Of a stretch of DNA of 64,000 nt, positions 8,532 through 16,241 are shown one piece after another. Position 1 is the first letter of the stretch. Every line of letters starts with the position of its first letter. Both the position numbers and the translations under genes were made by a program. The notes beneath the pieces were generated by a model, which was not told the DNA's origin, made no database searches, and saw only the letters and a list, made by a program, of their open reading frames with translations. The stretch comes from an uncultured Muribaculaceae bacterium. Its GTDB lineage: Bacteria; Bacteroidota; Bacteroidia; Bacteroidales; Muribaculaceae. The DNA lies in the NCBI GenBank assembly GCA_910586995.1, contig CAJUKZ010000010.1:8553-72552 (forward strand). The letters are read 5' to 3'.

Positions 8532-9729
8532 TTACTTTTTCAAAGAATGTGTCGGGACGGTTGGGATCGAAGCACTCGTTGCAGTACATCACTGTCACGA
8601 GATCTTCGGTGTCCGACAGGTTGATGATATTGTGGGTATAACCGGGGAGCATGTGCACGGCCTCTATCTTGTCACCGCTTACCTCGAACTCGATGATTTC
8701 ATCAGTACCGAGCTTGCGCTGCTGTATCTTGCCATGACCGGCAACGACGATGAAGAACTCCCACTTGGTGTTGTGCCAGTGCTCGCCCTTGGTGATTCCC
8801 GGCTTGGAGATATTGATGCTTACCTGACCGACGTTGGCGCTCTTGACAAGCTCGGTGAACGAGCCGCGCTGATCGACGTTCATCTTCAGCGGAAACGACG
8901 CTTTCTCTTTCGGCAGATAGCTCAGATAGGTCGAGTAAAGCGCCTTGGCAAACGAACCATCGGGAATCTCGGGGATAACGAGAGTCTGTGGCTGAGACTT
9001 GAATTGCTCCAATAGCTCTACGATCCGGCCAAGTGTGACTCTATGGGTATGCGGTGCGGCGCAGTAACGTCCATCAGCCGTAAGCACCGTATCAACACCT
9101 TCAAATTCGCAATGATGTTCTTTGCCTCGCAAGGCTGCAAGCATCTCGTCCACGAGATCGTCGATATAGAGCAATTCAAGCTCCACCGACGGGTCATTGA
9201 CCTGAATCGGCAGATCATGCGCGAGGTTGTTGCAAAATGTGGCTACGGCCGAATTGTAGTTGGGACGACACCATTTACCGAACAGATTCGGAAAACGGTA
9301 GACCAGCACCTTTGCTCCGGTTTCCTTTGCGTAGTCAAAGAACAGTTCCTCGCCAGCCTTCTTGCTCTCTCCGTAGGGATGACCGGCATAGCGGCCTATC
9401 AGGGTTGCCTGAATGGAACTGCTCAACATCACAGGGCAACGGTTGCCATGCTTACGGAGGGTACCGAGTAGTGTCGACGCAAAGCCGAAGTTGCCCTTTT
9501 TGAAATCCTCAGGATTATCCGGACGGTTGACTCCCGCGAGGTTGAACACGAAGTCTGCCTCCGCACAATAACGGTCAAGATCCTCAGGCGTTGAATCTAT
9601 GTCGTATTCAAAGACATCGTCGATAGTAAGGTCCGGAAATCGCCGGTCCTTACCGTCCTTTATCGCATTGAGCTGCGCACATAGGTTTCTGCCTACGAAA
9701 CCTTTGGCACCGGTTACTAAGATTTTCAT
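8524..9729 (-). CDS. fnlB: FnlB/CapF bifunctional SDR-cupin enzyme
   Basis: The protein starts at ATG 9729 (MKILVTGAKGFVGRNL); a longer open frame upstream is only a shadow of fnlA. Residues 1 to ~245 form an NAD(P)-binding SDR domain with a SSSIQAT and Y-x3-K active site (HPYGESKKAG). Residues ~270-401 form a cupin domain (KGEHWHNTKWEFF). CapF-type enzymes convert the FnlA product to UDP-N-acetyl-L-talosamine, with the cupin as C3 epimerase and the SDR as C4 reductase. The ATG overlaps the fnlA stop (ATGA). The length of 401 residues is only a little above the usual ~370. Confidence 0.93.
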   Translation of the reverse strand: MKILVTGAKGFVGRNLCAQLNAIKDGKDRRFPDLTIDDVFEYDIDSTPEDLDRYCAEADFVFNLAGVNRPDNPEDFKKGNFGFASTLLGTLRKHGNRCPVMLSSSIQATLIGRYAGHPYGESKKAGEELFFDYAKETGAKVLVYRFPNLFGKWCRPNYNSAVATFCNNLAHDLPIQVNDPSVELELLYIDDLVDEMLAALRGKEHHCEFEGVDTVLTADGRYCAAPHTHRVTLGRIVELLEQFKSQPQTLVIPEIPDGSFAKALYSTYLSYLPKEKASFPLKMNVDQRGSFTELVKSANVGQVSINISKPGITKGEHWHNTKWEFFIVVAGHGKIQQRKLGTDEIIEFEVSGDKIEAVHMLPGYTHNIINLSDTEDLVTVMYCNECFDPNRPDTFFEKVNG

Positions 9730-10775
9730 TGTACGAAATTGCCTTCGCCGCTGAGTTCTTTCTGTATGTAATCGAGTGAGGCGATCTTTGCCTTCGTTTC
9801 CTCTACATTGAGCTGACGGGTGTTGTTGGAGTTGAACTCCGACAGTACATTGCGCGTGTCGTCGCCCTCCTTGAAGAACTTGTCGTAGTTCAGACCGCGG
9901 TTGTCGGCGGGCACGCGGTAGAAGTTGCCCATATCCTCGGCCTTGGCGCATTCCTCGTTGGTGAGCAGCGTCTCATACATCTTCTCGCCGTGACGGATAC
10001 CGATTACCTTGATATCCTCTTTCTTGCCGCCAAAAAGTTCGCAGACTGCCTCGGCCTGAGTGCCTATGGTGCACGCAGGTGCTTTCTGTACAAGGATGTC
10101 GCCGTTCTGGCCATGCTCGAATGCGAAGATTACAAGATCAACTGCCTCGTCAAGACTCATGATGAAACGGGTCATCGAAGGCTCTGTCAGGGTGATGGGA
10201 TTACCCGAGCGGATCTGCTCAATCCAGAGGGGAATAACAGAACCACGCGAACACATCACGTTGCCATAGCGGGTGCAGCAGATCTTTGTGTTGCCGGAAT
10301 AACGGCTTTTGGCCACTGCAACTTTTTCCTCGATTGCCTTGGTGATACCCATCGCATTGATCGGATAAGCAGCCTTGTCGGTAGACAGACAGATTACCGC
10401 CTCAACTCCGGATTCAATTGCTGCTGTCAGAACATTGTCCGTGCCGATAACGTTTGTCTTGACGGCCTCCATCGGGAAGAACTCGCACGACGGAACCTGC
10501 TTCAGGGCTGCCGCGTGGAAAATGTAGTCGACTCCCGGCATCGCATTCTTGCACGACTGCAGGTTGCGGACATCGCCGATATAGAACTTGATCTTGTGAG
10601 CTACTTCAGGATAACGCACCTGATACTCATGGCGCATATCATCCTGCTTCTTCTCATCACGACTGAAAATACGGATTTCCTTGATATCTGTGTCCAGAAA
10701 TCGCCTCAATACTGCATTACCGAAACTTCCTGTACCCCCGGTAATCAATAGGGTCTTGTCTTTAAATATTGACAT
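9726..10775 (-). CDS. fnlA: FnlA/CapE UDP-GlcNAc 4,6-dehydratase/5-epimerase
   Basis: This is a 349-residue SDR enzyme of the polysaccharide_synt_2 family. It has a TGGTGSFGNAVL dinucleotide site at 11-22, then FHAAALKQVPSCEF and CLSTDKAAYPINAMG, where the family's SDR catalytic residues sit. CapE/FnlA starts UDP-N-acetyl-L-fucosamine synthesis from UDP-GlcNAc; the next two genes complete it. The call over PglF/FlaA1-like dehydratases rests partly on this A-B-C order. It follows the reverse transcriptase gene after 48 bases, with no terminator visible between them. Confidence 0.92.
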   Translation of the reverse strand: MSIFKDKTLLITGGTGSFGNAVLRRFLDTDIKEIRIFSRDEKKQDDMRHEYQVRYPEVAHKIKFYIGDVRNLQSCKNAMPGVDYIFHAAALKQVPSCEFFPMEAVKTNVIGTDNVLTAAIESGVEAVICLSTDKAAYPINAMGITKAIEEKVAVAKSRYSGNTKICCTRYGNVMCSRGSVIPLWIEQIRSGNPITLTEPSMTRFIMSLDEAVDLVIFAFEHGQNGDILVQKAPACTIGTQAEAVCELFGGKKEDIKVIGIRHGEKMYETLLTNEECAKAEDMGNFYRVPADNRGLNYDKFFKEGDDTRNVLSEFNSNNTRQLNVEETKAKIASLDYIQKELSGEGNFVQ

Positions 10776-10823
10776 ATGATTGGCTGTTATATGTTTACTT
10801 ATATTGAAATATATCCAGTCATG

Positions 10824-13800
10824 TTAATTACCGAACCATTCTTTTGATGGAGATTCATCGTTGAGACGCCGTTCCGCCCATTTCCATTCGTAACAGGCTG
10901 GAGTTGGCTTGAAGTATGGAGTTGATTTATCGTCAATTTGTCCAATAATATCCTGTCGATGATACTTACGGAGTTTGTCGATAGGCAATGTTGTTATCAT
11001 TACAAGAGGAAAATCACCACCTTTGATCTTCATCACATCCATATTGACGCTCTTAGTTGGCTGCACAACCTTTGTATCCCCATAGTCAGAGGAGTTGGAC
11101 TGTACAATAAAACAATGTAGATCCCTAGTCCACGCTTCGGTTATATTTGCAAAATATTGAGTATCTCGATTATATTCAATCGCCACGATAAAATCTACTT
11201 TTGACTTGAAAATTGAGCGATCCGAGATATTACTAAGTTCAAAGCAGTTGTAAGTCGAAAAATAAGATTTTCGCCAATGTATCAAATGATAATTTGAAGT
11301 TACTTTTGGCTCAATTTTATGATATGCTGCAATCAATTTCTGCTCAGCAGGAGCATAGTAGTTCTTCTTTCTGATTACTATTGCAGCAGTATCATAACAG
11401 TTCATTTTTACCGGAAATATGTTGAATATGAAATTGTAGACATACATATCATCAAGATATTCAACAGACTCGATACTACCTTTACTTGGGGTAACATAGA
11501 ATTCCAATCCTCCTATGATGGCACAATCATTTCTTACAGTCTGATCAACCAACAGAGGCAGCCATTCTACCGGAATAGAGGTTTCAGGGAAAATAAGCAT
11601 CTCAACATGCTTCTTGGAGGAGTAGTTGAGTACCTCAAATAACTTTTCCCTTCTCTTATTCGATTTGTTCGGATTCCCACAAATACACTTAATTAAATCC
11701 GCCTCCTCAATCTTCCAGTTGACAATACCTACTTTCTTATCAGGATGGAAAGCTGAATCAGTTTTCTCATCATTAATATCAATAATTTTGATTGATGGAT
11801 TCCTGTTCCCAACAGTACAGACGTCAAAGCAATTCTTGAAAAATTTTGTACGTATGCCTTCCATACCTTGTTCTTGTCCTTCCGCCACAAACATATCCCG
11901 CCATTCATAGTTAAATTTCCAGAACTTGTTATCAATATCAACCGTATCCAGAAGTGATGGCGACGAATTAGTTGATAGTTTATGGTATATGTGAAGAAGC
12001 ATTATCTCATGCGGCTTCAGAAAGACAGGAGAGACAAAAGGAGCATATGTATAATCCTGAAAATCTTCAATCTTTTCAGAAATCAAATTCTTGCAAACCA
12101 AAGATTTCGCGCTATTATTTGGCAATGTGTAGCAATACCCTTTAAGATATTGATATTGATGCCGAAAAAGATATGTCTTGCGAAACTTTAATGCCAGTTC
12201 TTTTATTGCGACTGATTCTCTGATAAAACATTTAGTCAGTATATCCGGATATAGAGCAACAGCCATCGCAGTACTTATAAGCAAGTGCTCCTTTAATGCA
12301 TTCCTTATATCGTTTTCATCGAATCCCGGCATATGTCCGCCATCCTCCGACAATTCCAACTTAACTTTGTCAATTGCCCTGATGGCCTGAGACCAAAACC
12401 TTTCAAGATTACTGGGCTCATTATTTATGACAAAATATGTGGCGACTTTCTCCCATAGGGAATTCATCAATATAGTCGTTCTTCCCTTAAAATATGTGAG
12501 AATCTGTTTTGCAGATGCCTCAGCATCTTCCTTAGACGCTGATTCGAATGGCAGAATTGAGAGGAATATTTTCTTTGCAAGGTATTTTGATGCTCCATAC
12601 TTATCTTCACTAATACCTTGTATATTACGGATTTTATTGACTGAGTCTGATATTTCAAGACGGAATGCCTCATCATCAAATTCAAGGTTTATTTCTTCTT
12701 CCCACGGCAGATAACGGAACTCACTGCGGTTCTTTTCAAGTTGCTTTTTGAACTTATTTACAGCAGCTCTTGACTCGTTGCAGTTAAAGTACTCCATTAT
12801 GATCTTGCCTAACTGGATATCAAGCCTAATGCCATCCAACTCTATGCAATAACATACATCCGATACCTTACCTTGTGAATTTTCCGATTTAGCACCTTTA
12901 TCACCGATATTCGTTCCTGATGCATCATCATGAGTATCTATTCTTCTAAAACTTAGAGATACTCCATATGATGAATCTATTACATTATCGCATACTAAAT
13001 GATCCGTTATAAATCCATCAATATATGAATGGCTTTCGGGATGAGGCGTGATTTTCATTCCCTTGCCGGAAAATACTATAAGAATATCATCAACGTAACG
13101 TCCGTAATATGCGGGAGTGACATAACTGCGGATATAATCATCAAACGGTTTGAGATATAGATTGCCAAGAAAGCCGGAAGATGGAAGCCCTATAGGAAGT
13201 AATTTCTTATTTTCGCTTTCGTTATAATCAGGAAAAAGCTTCGAATATTGCTCATGAACTTTCTGTAGAAGATCACATAGTTGCTTATCATCCTCACCGA
13301 ATTCACTATCTCTGCCAATGTATCTTTCAACTATTTCTCTTACGTTGATTCTAACATTATAGAAATATCTCTTTATGTCAAGACTAAGTATAGCCGCATT
13401 ATCTCCATCGTCAAGAGCTTGTGATATTTTATTAAGTCCATTGTCTCTCCATTGCTTATAACCAATGAAATATGGCTCAAACATCATCAGTCCGGATGAT
13501 ATTTCAACTGCGTCTTCGTTCTTTCCTTGTCCCTGTCTATCAAAAATTGAAAGTCTATATGCGTAATTATCATTTGATATCAAATGATCCAGACGCTTGC
13601 CCAACCTCAACATCCATATAGTTGATATAATGTAAATCTCAATCGGTGCATCAATTACAATATTACATTTTTCAACCACAAAATCATCAAGTAAGACCTC
13701 ATTGGATATATAATGCTCATTGTATGACGGAGCTTCCTTCAACTGTTTAGGAACTATCTTATACGAAATCTTATTTAACCAACTTTCTAATACACCGCCG

Positions 13801-14036
13801 CTTTCTTCACCATTCAGAACGTTCAGCAACAGTTGGAATTTATCCTTGAATTTATTCTTGAATTCGTGACGCGAGCATTCATATTCACCTTGAAAACATG
13901 TATCATCATCGCAGGCCAACATGTCAAGTTCAAATTTCGCAAGATTTTTACGTAAAATAAGAGGCTGTCCGTTGTAGTAGACAAACGTCTTGAATTTACG
14001 ATATGCGTCGTATATATCCTGGAAAGTGAATGACAT
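10824..14036 (-). CDS. Reverse transcriptase-nitrilase fusion, DRT1/class 1 UG-type
   Basis: This 1070-residue protein has an RT domain at about 130-420: motif A LSLDIKRYFYN with Asp220, motif B GLPSSGFLGN at 283-292, and motif C YVDD at 314-317. A long helical linker follows. The C-terminal part (~766-1020) is a nitrilase/carbon-nitrogen hydrolase-like domain: LIFPETSIP with Glu818, a Lys pair at 890-891 before a second acid Glu898, and NCFELSNISDR with Cys931, so all three catalytic positions look intact. RT plus C-terminal nitrilase is the layout of class 1 'unknown group' RTs (UG1/DRT1 and relatives), several of which defend against phages. No maturase or X domain is seen, arguing against a group II intron. 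It lies between upxY and fnlA in a capsule operon. Confidence 0.88.
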   Translation of the reverse strand: MSFTFQDIYDAYRKFKTFVYYNGQPLILRKNLAKFELDMLACDDDTCFQGEYECSRHEFKNKFKDKFQLLLNVLNGEESGGVLESWLNKISYKIVPKQLKEAPSYNEHYISNEVLLDDFVVEKCNIVIDAPIEIYIISTIWMLRLGKRLDHLISNDNYAYRLSIFDRQGQGKNEDAVEISSGLMMFEPYFIGYKQWRDNGLNKISQALDDGDNAAILSLDIKRYFYNVRINVREIVERYIGRDSEFGEDDKQLCDLLQKVHEQYSKLFPDYNESENKKLLPIGLPSSGFLGNLYLKPFDDYIRSYVTPAYYGRYVDDILIVFSGKGMKITPHPESHSYIDGFITDHLVCDNVIDSSYGVSLSFRRIDTHDDASGTNIGDKGAKSENSQGKVSDVCYCIELDGIRLDIQLGKIIMEYFNCNESRAAVNKFKKQLEKNRSEFRYLPWEEEINLEFDDEAFRLEISDSVNKIRNIQGISEDKYGASKYLAKKIFLSILPFESASKEDAEASAKQILTYFKGRTTILMNSLWEKVATYFVINNEPSNLERFWSQAIRAIDKVKLELSEDGGHMPGFDENDIRNALKEHLLISTAMAVALYPDILTKCFIRESVAIKELALKFRKTYLFRHQYQYLKGYCYTLPNNSAKSLVCKNLISEKIEDFQDYTYAPFVSPVFLKPHEIMLLHIYHKLSTNSSPSLLDTVDIDNKFWKFNYEWRDMFVAEGQEQGMEGIRTKFFKNCFDVCTVGNRNPSIKIIDINDEKTDSAFHPDKKVGIVNWKIEEADLIKCICGNPNKSNKRREKLFEVLNYSSKKHVEMLIFPETSIPVEWLPLLVDQTVRNDCAIIGGLEFYVTPSKGSIESVEYLDDMYVYNFIFNIFPVKMNCYDTAAIVIRKKNYYAPAEQKLIAAYHKIEPKVTSNYHLIHWRKSYFSTYNCFELSNISDRSIFKSKVDFIVAIEYNRDTQYFANITEAWTRDLHCFIVQSNSSDYGDTKVVQPTKSVNMDVMKIKGGDFPLVMITTLPIDKLRKYHRQDIIGQIDDKSTPYFKPTPACYEWKWAERRLNDESPSKEWFGN

Positions 14037-14317
14037 GCAAATAATGATGAATTATATTTATTACCTATCCTACATTACATTGAGGCAATAAACTCATGTA
14101 TTCTTTAATACTTTTGACCCTTTTTGACTATAGTCTATTATCAATCAAGATAGATACCCTACCCTAATAATATTACCTTCAACACTAAATAATAAAAGGA
14201 ATAATTTTTCGGAAGTACCGAATGGTACTACTTTATACAGCCAAAGACTGCGACAATAATTCAGGAGTGCAATAAAAAGCAGGCCACACTCAGTCGTTTA
14301 TACGTTCAGACTGAAAA
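14037..14317 (-). other. 281-base gap upstream of the RT gene
   Basis: No open frame of note is seen. Read on the minus strand it holds an imperfect hairpin with TCAGTC/GACTGA arms just after the upxY stop, and a small stem AGTACC-ATTC-GGTACT near 14215-14230. No TAnnTTTG promoter is visible, so the RT gene probably depends on read-through from upxY. Several DRT types carry a non-coding RNA next to the RT gene; this gap is the only place for one here. Confidence 0.35.
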
Positions 14318-14875
14318 TCATATAAACTGTATATAATCTGATTCTATCTCGAATGTGGCCGCAATCAGTCCTTCGAGTTTTAGAATCAATCTCTTTTTCT
14401 TTGAGCCTTTCAATTTAACGAGGTTTCCTGTTGTGCCCTCAAGGCCGCCACCAACAATCATCACTCGTTTTCCTATCATGTCAGGGGTAATTTCGTCTGG
14501 CGCGTAATAATTGCAGCATTTTGAGTTTCCCACAGCTCTGATGAAGTCTTGCATCGCTTTCATTGGCACTGTCATGGGTGTGTTTTGCGGAGCACCCTTT
14601 ACGAAGCGATATTGCAGGGTATCTATTTTGCCAACTGCTTCATCAAGTTTTGGCTTAGAAGACTTTGCAAACAATAGACTCGGAATAAATGGCAAAAAAA
14701 CACGTTGTTTGCGACCATTAGATGCTTCCTTCAACACCCAGTGCATAGGTGTAAAGATTTCAAAGCCCAATTCCGGAAGAACTTTATATGCAGGAGTCTT
14801 GGAGTTTGCTCTTTTCAAATCCCTCAAAACGTACCACTGGAGCATATCCGTAGTAGCCATTTCATGTGTGTGCAT
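14318..14875 (-). CDS. upxY: UpxY-type NusG-like capsule antiterminator
   Basis: A 185-residue NusG paralogue: an NGN-like domain (MLQWYVLRDLKRANSKTPAYKVL; later FLPFIPSLLFAKSS) at about 10-125, then a KOW-like segment (DMIGKRVMIVGGGLEGTTGNLVKLKGSKKKRLILKL) at ~133-170. UpxY proteins are the first gene of Bacteroides capsule operons; they bind the 5' leader and let RNA polymerase pass early terminators of their own operon. An in-frame ATG five codons downstream (14860) is an equally possible start. A UpxZ partner is not next to it; the RT gene occupies that place. Confidence 0.88.
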   Translation of the reverse strand: MHTHEMATTDMLQWYVLRDLKRANSKTPAYKVLPELGFEIFTPMHWVLKEASNGRKQRVFLPFIPSLLFAKSSKPKLDEAVGKIDTLQYRFVKGAPQNTPMTVPMKAMQDFIRAVGNSKCCNYYAPDEITPDMIGKRVMIVGGGLEGTTGNLVKLKGSKKKRLILKLEGLIAATFEIESDYIQFI

Positions 14876-15089
14876 CTTAGGCTATTTTAGATAGAAGGCA
14901 ATTCTCTAAGTCCTGCAATATATCACATATCACTAATATACTGCAAGTTATAAAATTCTGCGAAAAAGTTCACAGTTAAATTTACTCTCCCAACCTGAAT
15001 ACTTGATTGGTCCATTTTATATTACGCAAACAAACCTTAATTGCGAGCATTCTTTTTAGAATAACGCCTACATGACTCGTTTACGAGTG

Positions 15090-15120
15090 CAAAGCTAACA
15101 AAAATTATTAGAAAAAGCAA
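15090..15120 (-). promoter_or_regulatory. Promoter of the capsule operon
   Basis: On the minus strand TTG (15120-15118), a 20-base spacer and TAGCTTTG (15097-15090) match the Bacteroidota consensus perfectly. The start of transcription is expected near 15083, giving upxY a leader of about 208 bases, the length range used by UpxY antitermination. A 14-base palindrome (ACTCGT-AA-ACGAGT, 15075-15088) covers the expected start point and could be an operator. The promoter overlaps the decayed 3' end of the tape-measure remnant. Confidence 0.8.
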
Positions 15121-15796
15121 TGTAATGCAGAGTATTTTTAGAAAGATGGATATTAAAATTCTTATTAAAATTCTTATTGTGAAGACATTTCCAAATACTC
15201 GGAAGCGCACCAGCAAGCTGACCGAACGATGTCACACCGTTCTTTGCAGTCATCTGTATCTTGTCCTGGATCTCCATCGCGGACTCCCAACCAAGGCCAT
15301 AGTTCTTGATCAGAGTCGAAGTCACATTCACCGTCTCTCCAAGATCGGCAAGTCCCCCAACAGCAGCTTTGGCCGACTGCTCCAGAAAGGCTATCCAGTT
15401 ATCCTCCGGCACACCATTGGACACCACCTGATATAAGCCGTTGGCCAGTTCCTCACGCGCCAGCGGGACGCTCTGCGACATCTTCTTGATCGAATCCTCC
15501 AGCGCCGTAAATTCCGCACCGGTCTTCTGAGCCATCGTGTTGGCCTGTCGCATAGCCGTATCGAAACTCATAAAGCCCGATGCCAGATTCTGAACTCCTG
15601 ATGACATATTTTGAGCGGCAAAACCAATACCGGCTATCATATTTATAGTTTCAGAAAGTTGACCGGTAAAGGACTTTGTTTGCCCCTGCAGGCCCGACAA
15701 TGCCTTACTCACACTGTCGGCCTCCCCCTTCAGTTGAGCGAATAACTTCGTTCCGTTGCTGTCAAATTTCAGACGTACGCTTATGGTTTTGGTCAT
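15095..15796 (-). pseudogene. Truncated phage tail tape-measure protein
   Basis: The 233-residue open frame starts MTKTISVRLKFDSNGTKLF and contains the TP901-type tape-measure core (FDTAMRQANTMAQKTGAEF, LYQVVSNGVPEDNW, DLGETVNVTSTLIKNYGLG). Tape-measure proteins usually exceed 700 residues. Here similarity ends after GQLAGALPSI, near residue 203, and the rest is a low-complexity tail read from AT-rich intergenic DNA. The gene was cut at about 15190 and joined to the capsule promoter region. It is GC-richer than the flanking DNA, consistent with phage origin. Confidence 0.8.
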
Positions 15797-15813
15797 TTTT
15801 TATATTAATTAAT

Positions 15814-15844
15814 TTGCTAATTCAATTGCAAATTGTTATATTTG
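15814..15844 (+). promoter_or_regulatory. Promoter of the tandem small membrane-protein genes
   Basis: TTG at 15814-15816, a 20-base spacer and TATATTTG at 15837-15844 form a perfect consensus on the plus strand, opposite to the phage genes around it. The start of transcription is expected near 15851, leaving a ~35-base leader before the first small open frame. Confidence 0.75.
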
Positions 15845-15850
15845 CAAAAA

Positions 15851-15900
15851 GGAAATAAGTTAAGTCTCAAAAATCATATAAGCCATGTTGCCGTTAATGT
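15851..15900 (+). repeat. 50-base repeat, copy 1 (leader and start of first small ORF)
   Basis: This copy and 16030-16079 are identical at 46 of 50 bases; all four differences are G here and A there. The repeat spans the untranslated leader and the first five codons (MLPLM). Confidence 0.85.
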
Positions 15901-16028
15901 CTTTTTTCTGGTTGAAGGTTCTTAATTTTATAGTATTCATACTATTCCTTCTTGTATTAGGCTCTGTATTTTATGCTATTTGGACTGGACCGTCAGACAG
16001 TAACCATCCCAGAGGTCCTTTTTGGTAA
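15885..16028 (+). CDS. Small membrane protein, 47 residues (paralogue 1)
   Basis: The open frame ATG 15885 to TAA 16028 encodes MLPLMSFFWLKVLN, one hydrophobic segment (about residues 6-33) and a polar tail ending HPRGPFW. It is unrecognised and shorter than usual gene-calling limits. Support for being real: a perfect promoter immediately upstream, a second gene right after it with the same leader and the same MLPLM start, and Trp-rich C-terminal ends in both. It lies antisense within a decayed phage tail operon, so it may be a phage 'moron' or a later insertion. A toxin, holin-like or exclusion role is only conjecture. Confidence 0.6.
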   Translation: MLPLMSFFWLKVLNFIVFILFLLVLGSVFYAIWTGPSDSNHPRGPFW

Positions 16029-16029
16029 A

Positions 16030-16079
16030 AGAAATAAGTTAAATCTCAAAAATCATATAAGCCATGTTACCATTAATGT
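16030..16079 (+). repeat. 50-base repeat, copy 2 (leader and start of second small ORF)
   Basis: Second copy of the repeat at 15851-15900, beginning one base after the stop codon of the first small gene. It supplies the leader and start of the second gene, so the pair arose by tandem duplication of leader plus gene. Confidence 0.85.
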
Positions 16080-16228
16080 TTTCATTTTTCGGGGGTGTGC
16101 TTGGTTTTATCTGGTTTATATTTGGAATACTTTATGTAATAGGCTCAATAGGCACTATTTTCCTTATATATAAAGAAAATATCCAAGACAGTGAAAGGCC
16201 TCGTAAACATCTTCGTTGGCCTTGGTAA
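16064..16228 (+). CDS. Small membrane protein, 54 residues (paralogue 2)
   Basis: ATG 16064 to TAA 16228 encodes MLPLMFSFFGGVLGFIWFIFG, a single long hydrophobic stretch to about residue 36, then a basic tail ending RPRKHLRWPW. It shares start, topology and a Trp ending with the first copy, but the hydrophobic core has diverged while the leader has not. It lies 35 bases downstream, probably in the same transcript. No family is recognised. The positive tail predicts a cytoplasmic C terminus. Confidence 0.6.
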   Translation: MLPLMFSFFGGVLGFIWFIFGILYVIGSIGTIFLIYKENIQDSERPRKHLRWPW

Positions 16229-16241
16229 TAGCTTATTGCTT

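Noticed and set aside
8524..9951. A 475-residue frame for the FnlB/CapF gene
   Set aside because: The first 74 residues are Arg/Gln-rich and lie antisense-free but in the wrong frame inside fnlA; ATG 9729 gives the normal SDR start and an ATGA overlap.
9990..10751. Plus-strand open frame of 253 codons opposite fnlA
   Set aside because: It is a mirror of a GC-rich true gene, with no recognisable protein pattern; similar mirrors exist opposite most genes here.
10824..14036. Group II intron or retron as source of the reverse transcriptase
   Set aside because: The protein has no maturase/X or endonuclease domain, is far longer than retron RTs, and carries a nitrilase-like domain; no intron domain V-like fold was noticed next to it.
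15125..15190. Short tandem repeat (ATTAAAATTCTT-like units) as a CRISPR or phase-variation tract
   Set aside because: There are only about two units without spacers; it is AT-rich junction sequence.
14876..15300. Invertible (phase-variable) capsule promoter as in Bacteroides fragilis
   Set aside because: A palindrome lies at the start point, but no inverted partner copy was found on the far side of the promoter within about 200 bases, so there is no evidence for a flipping segment.
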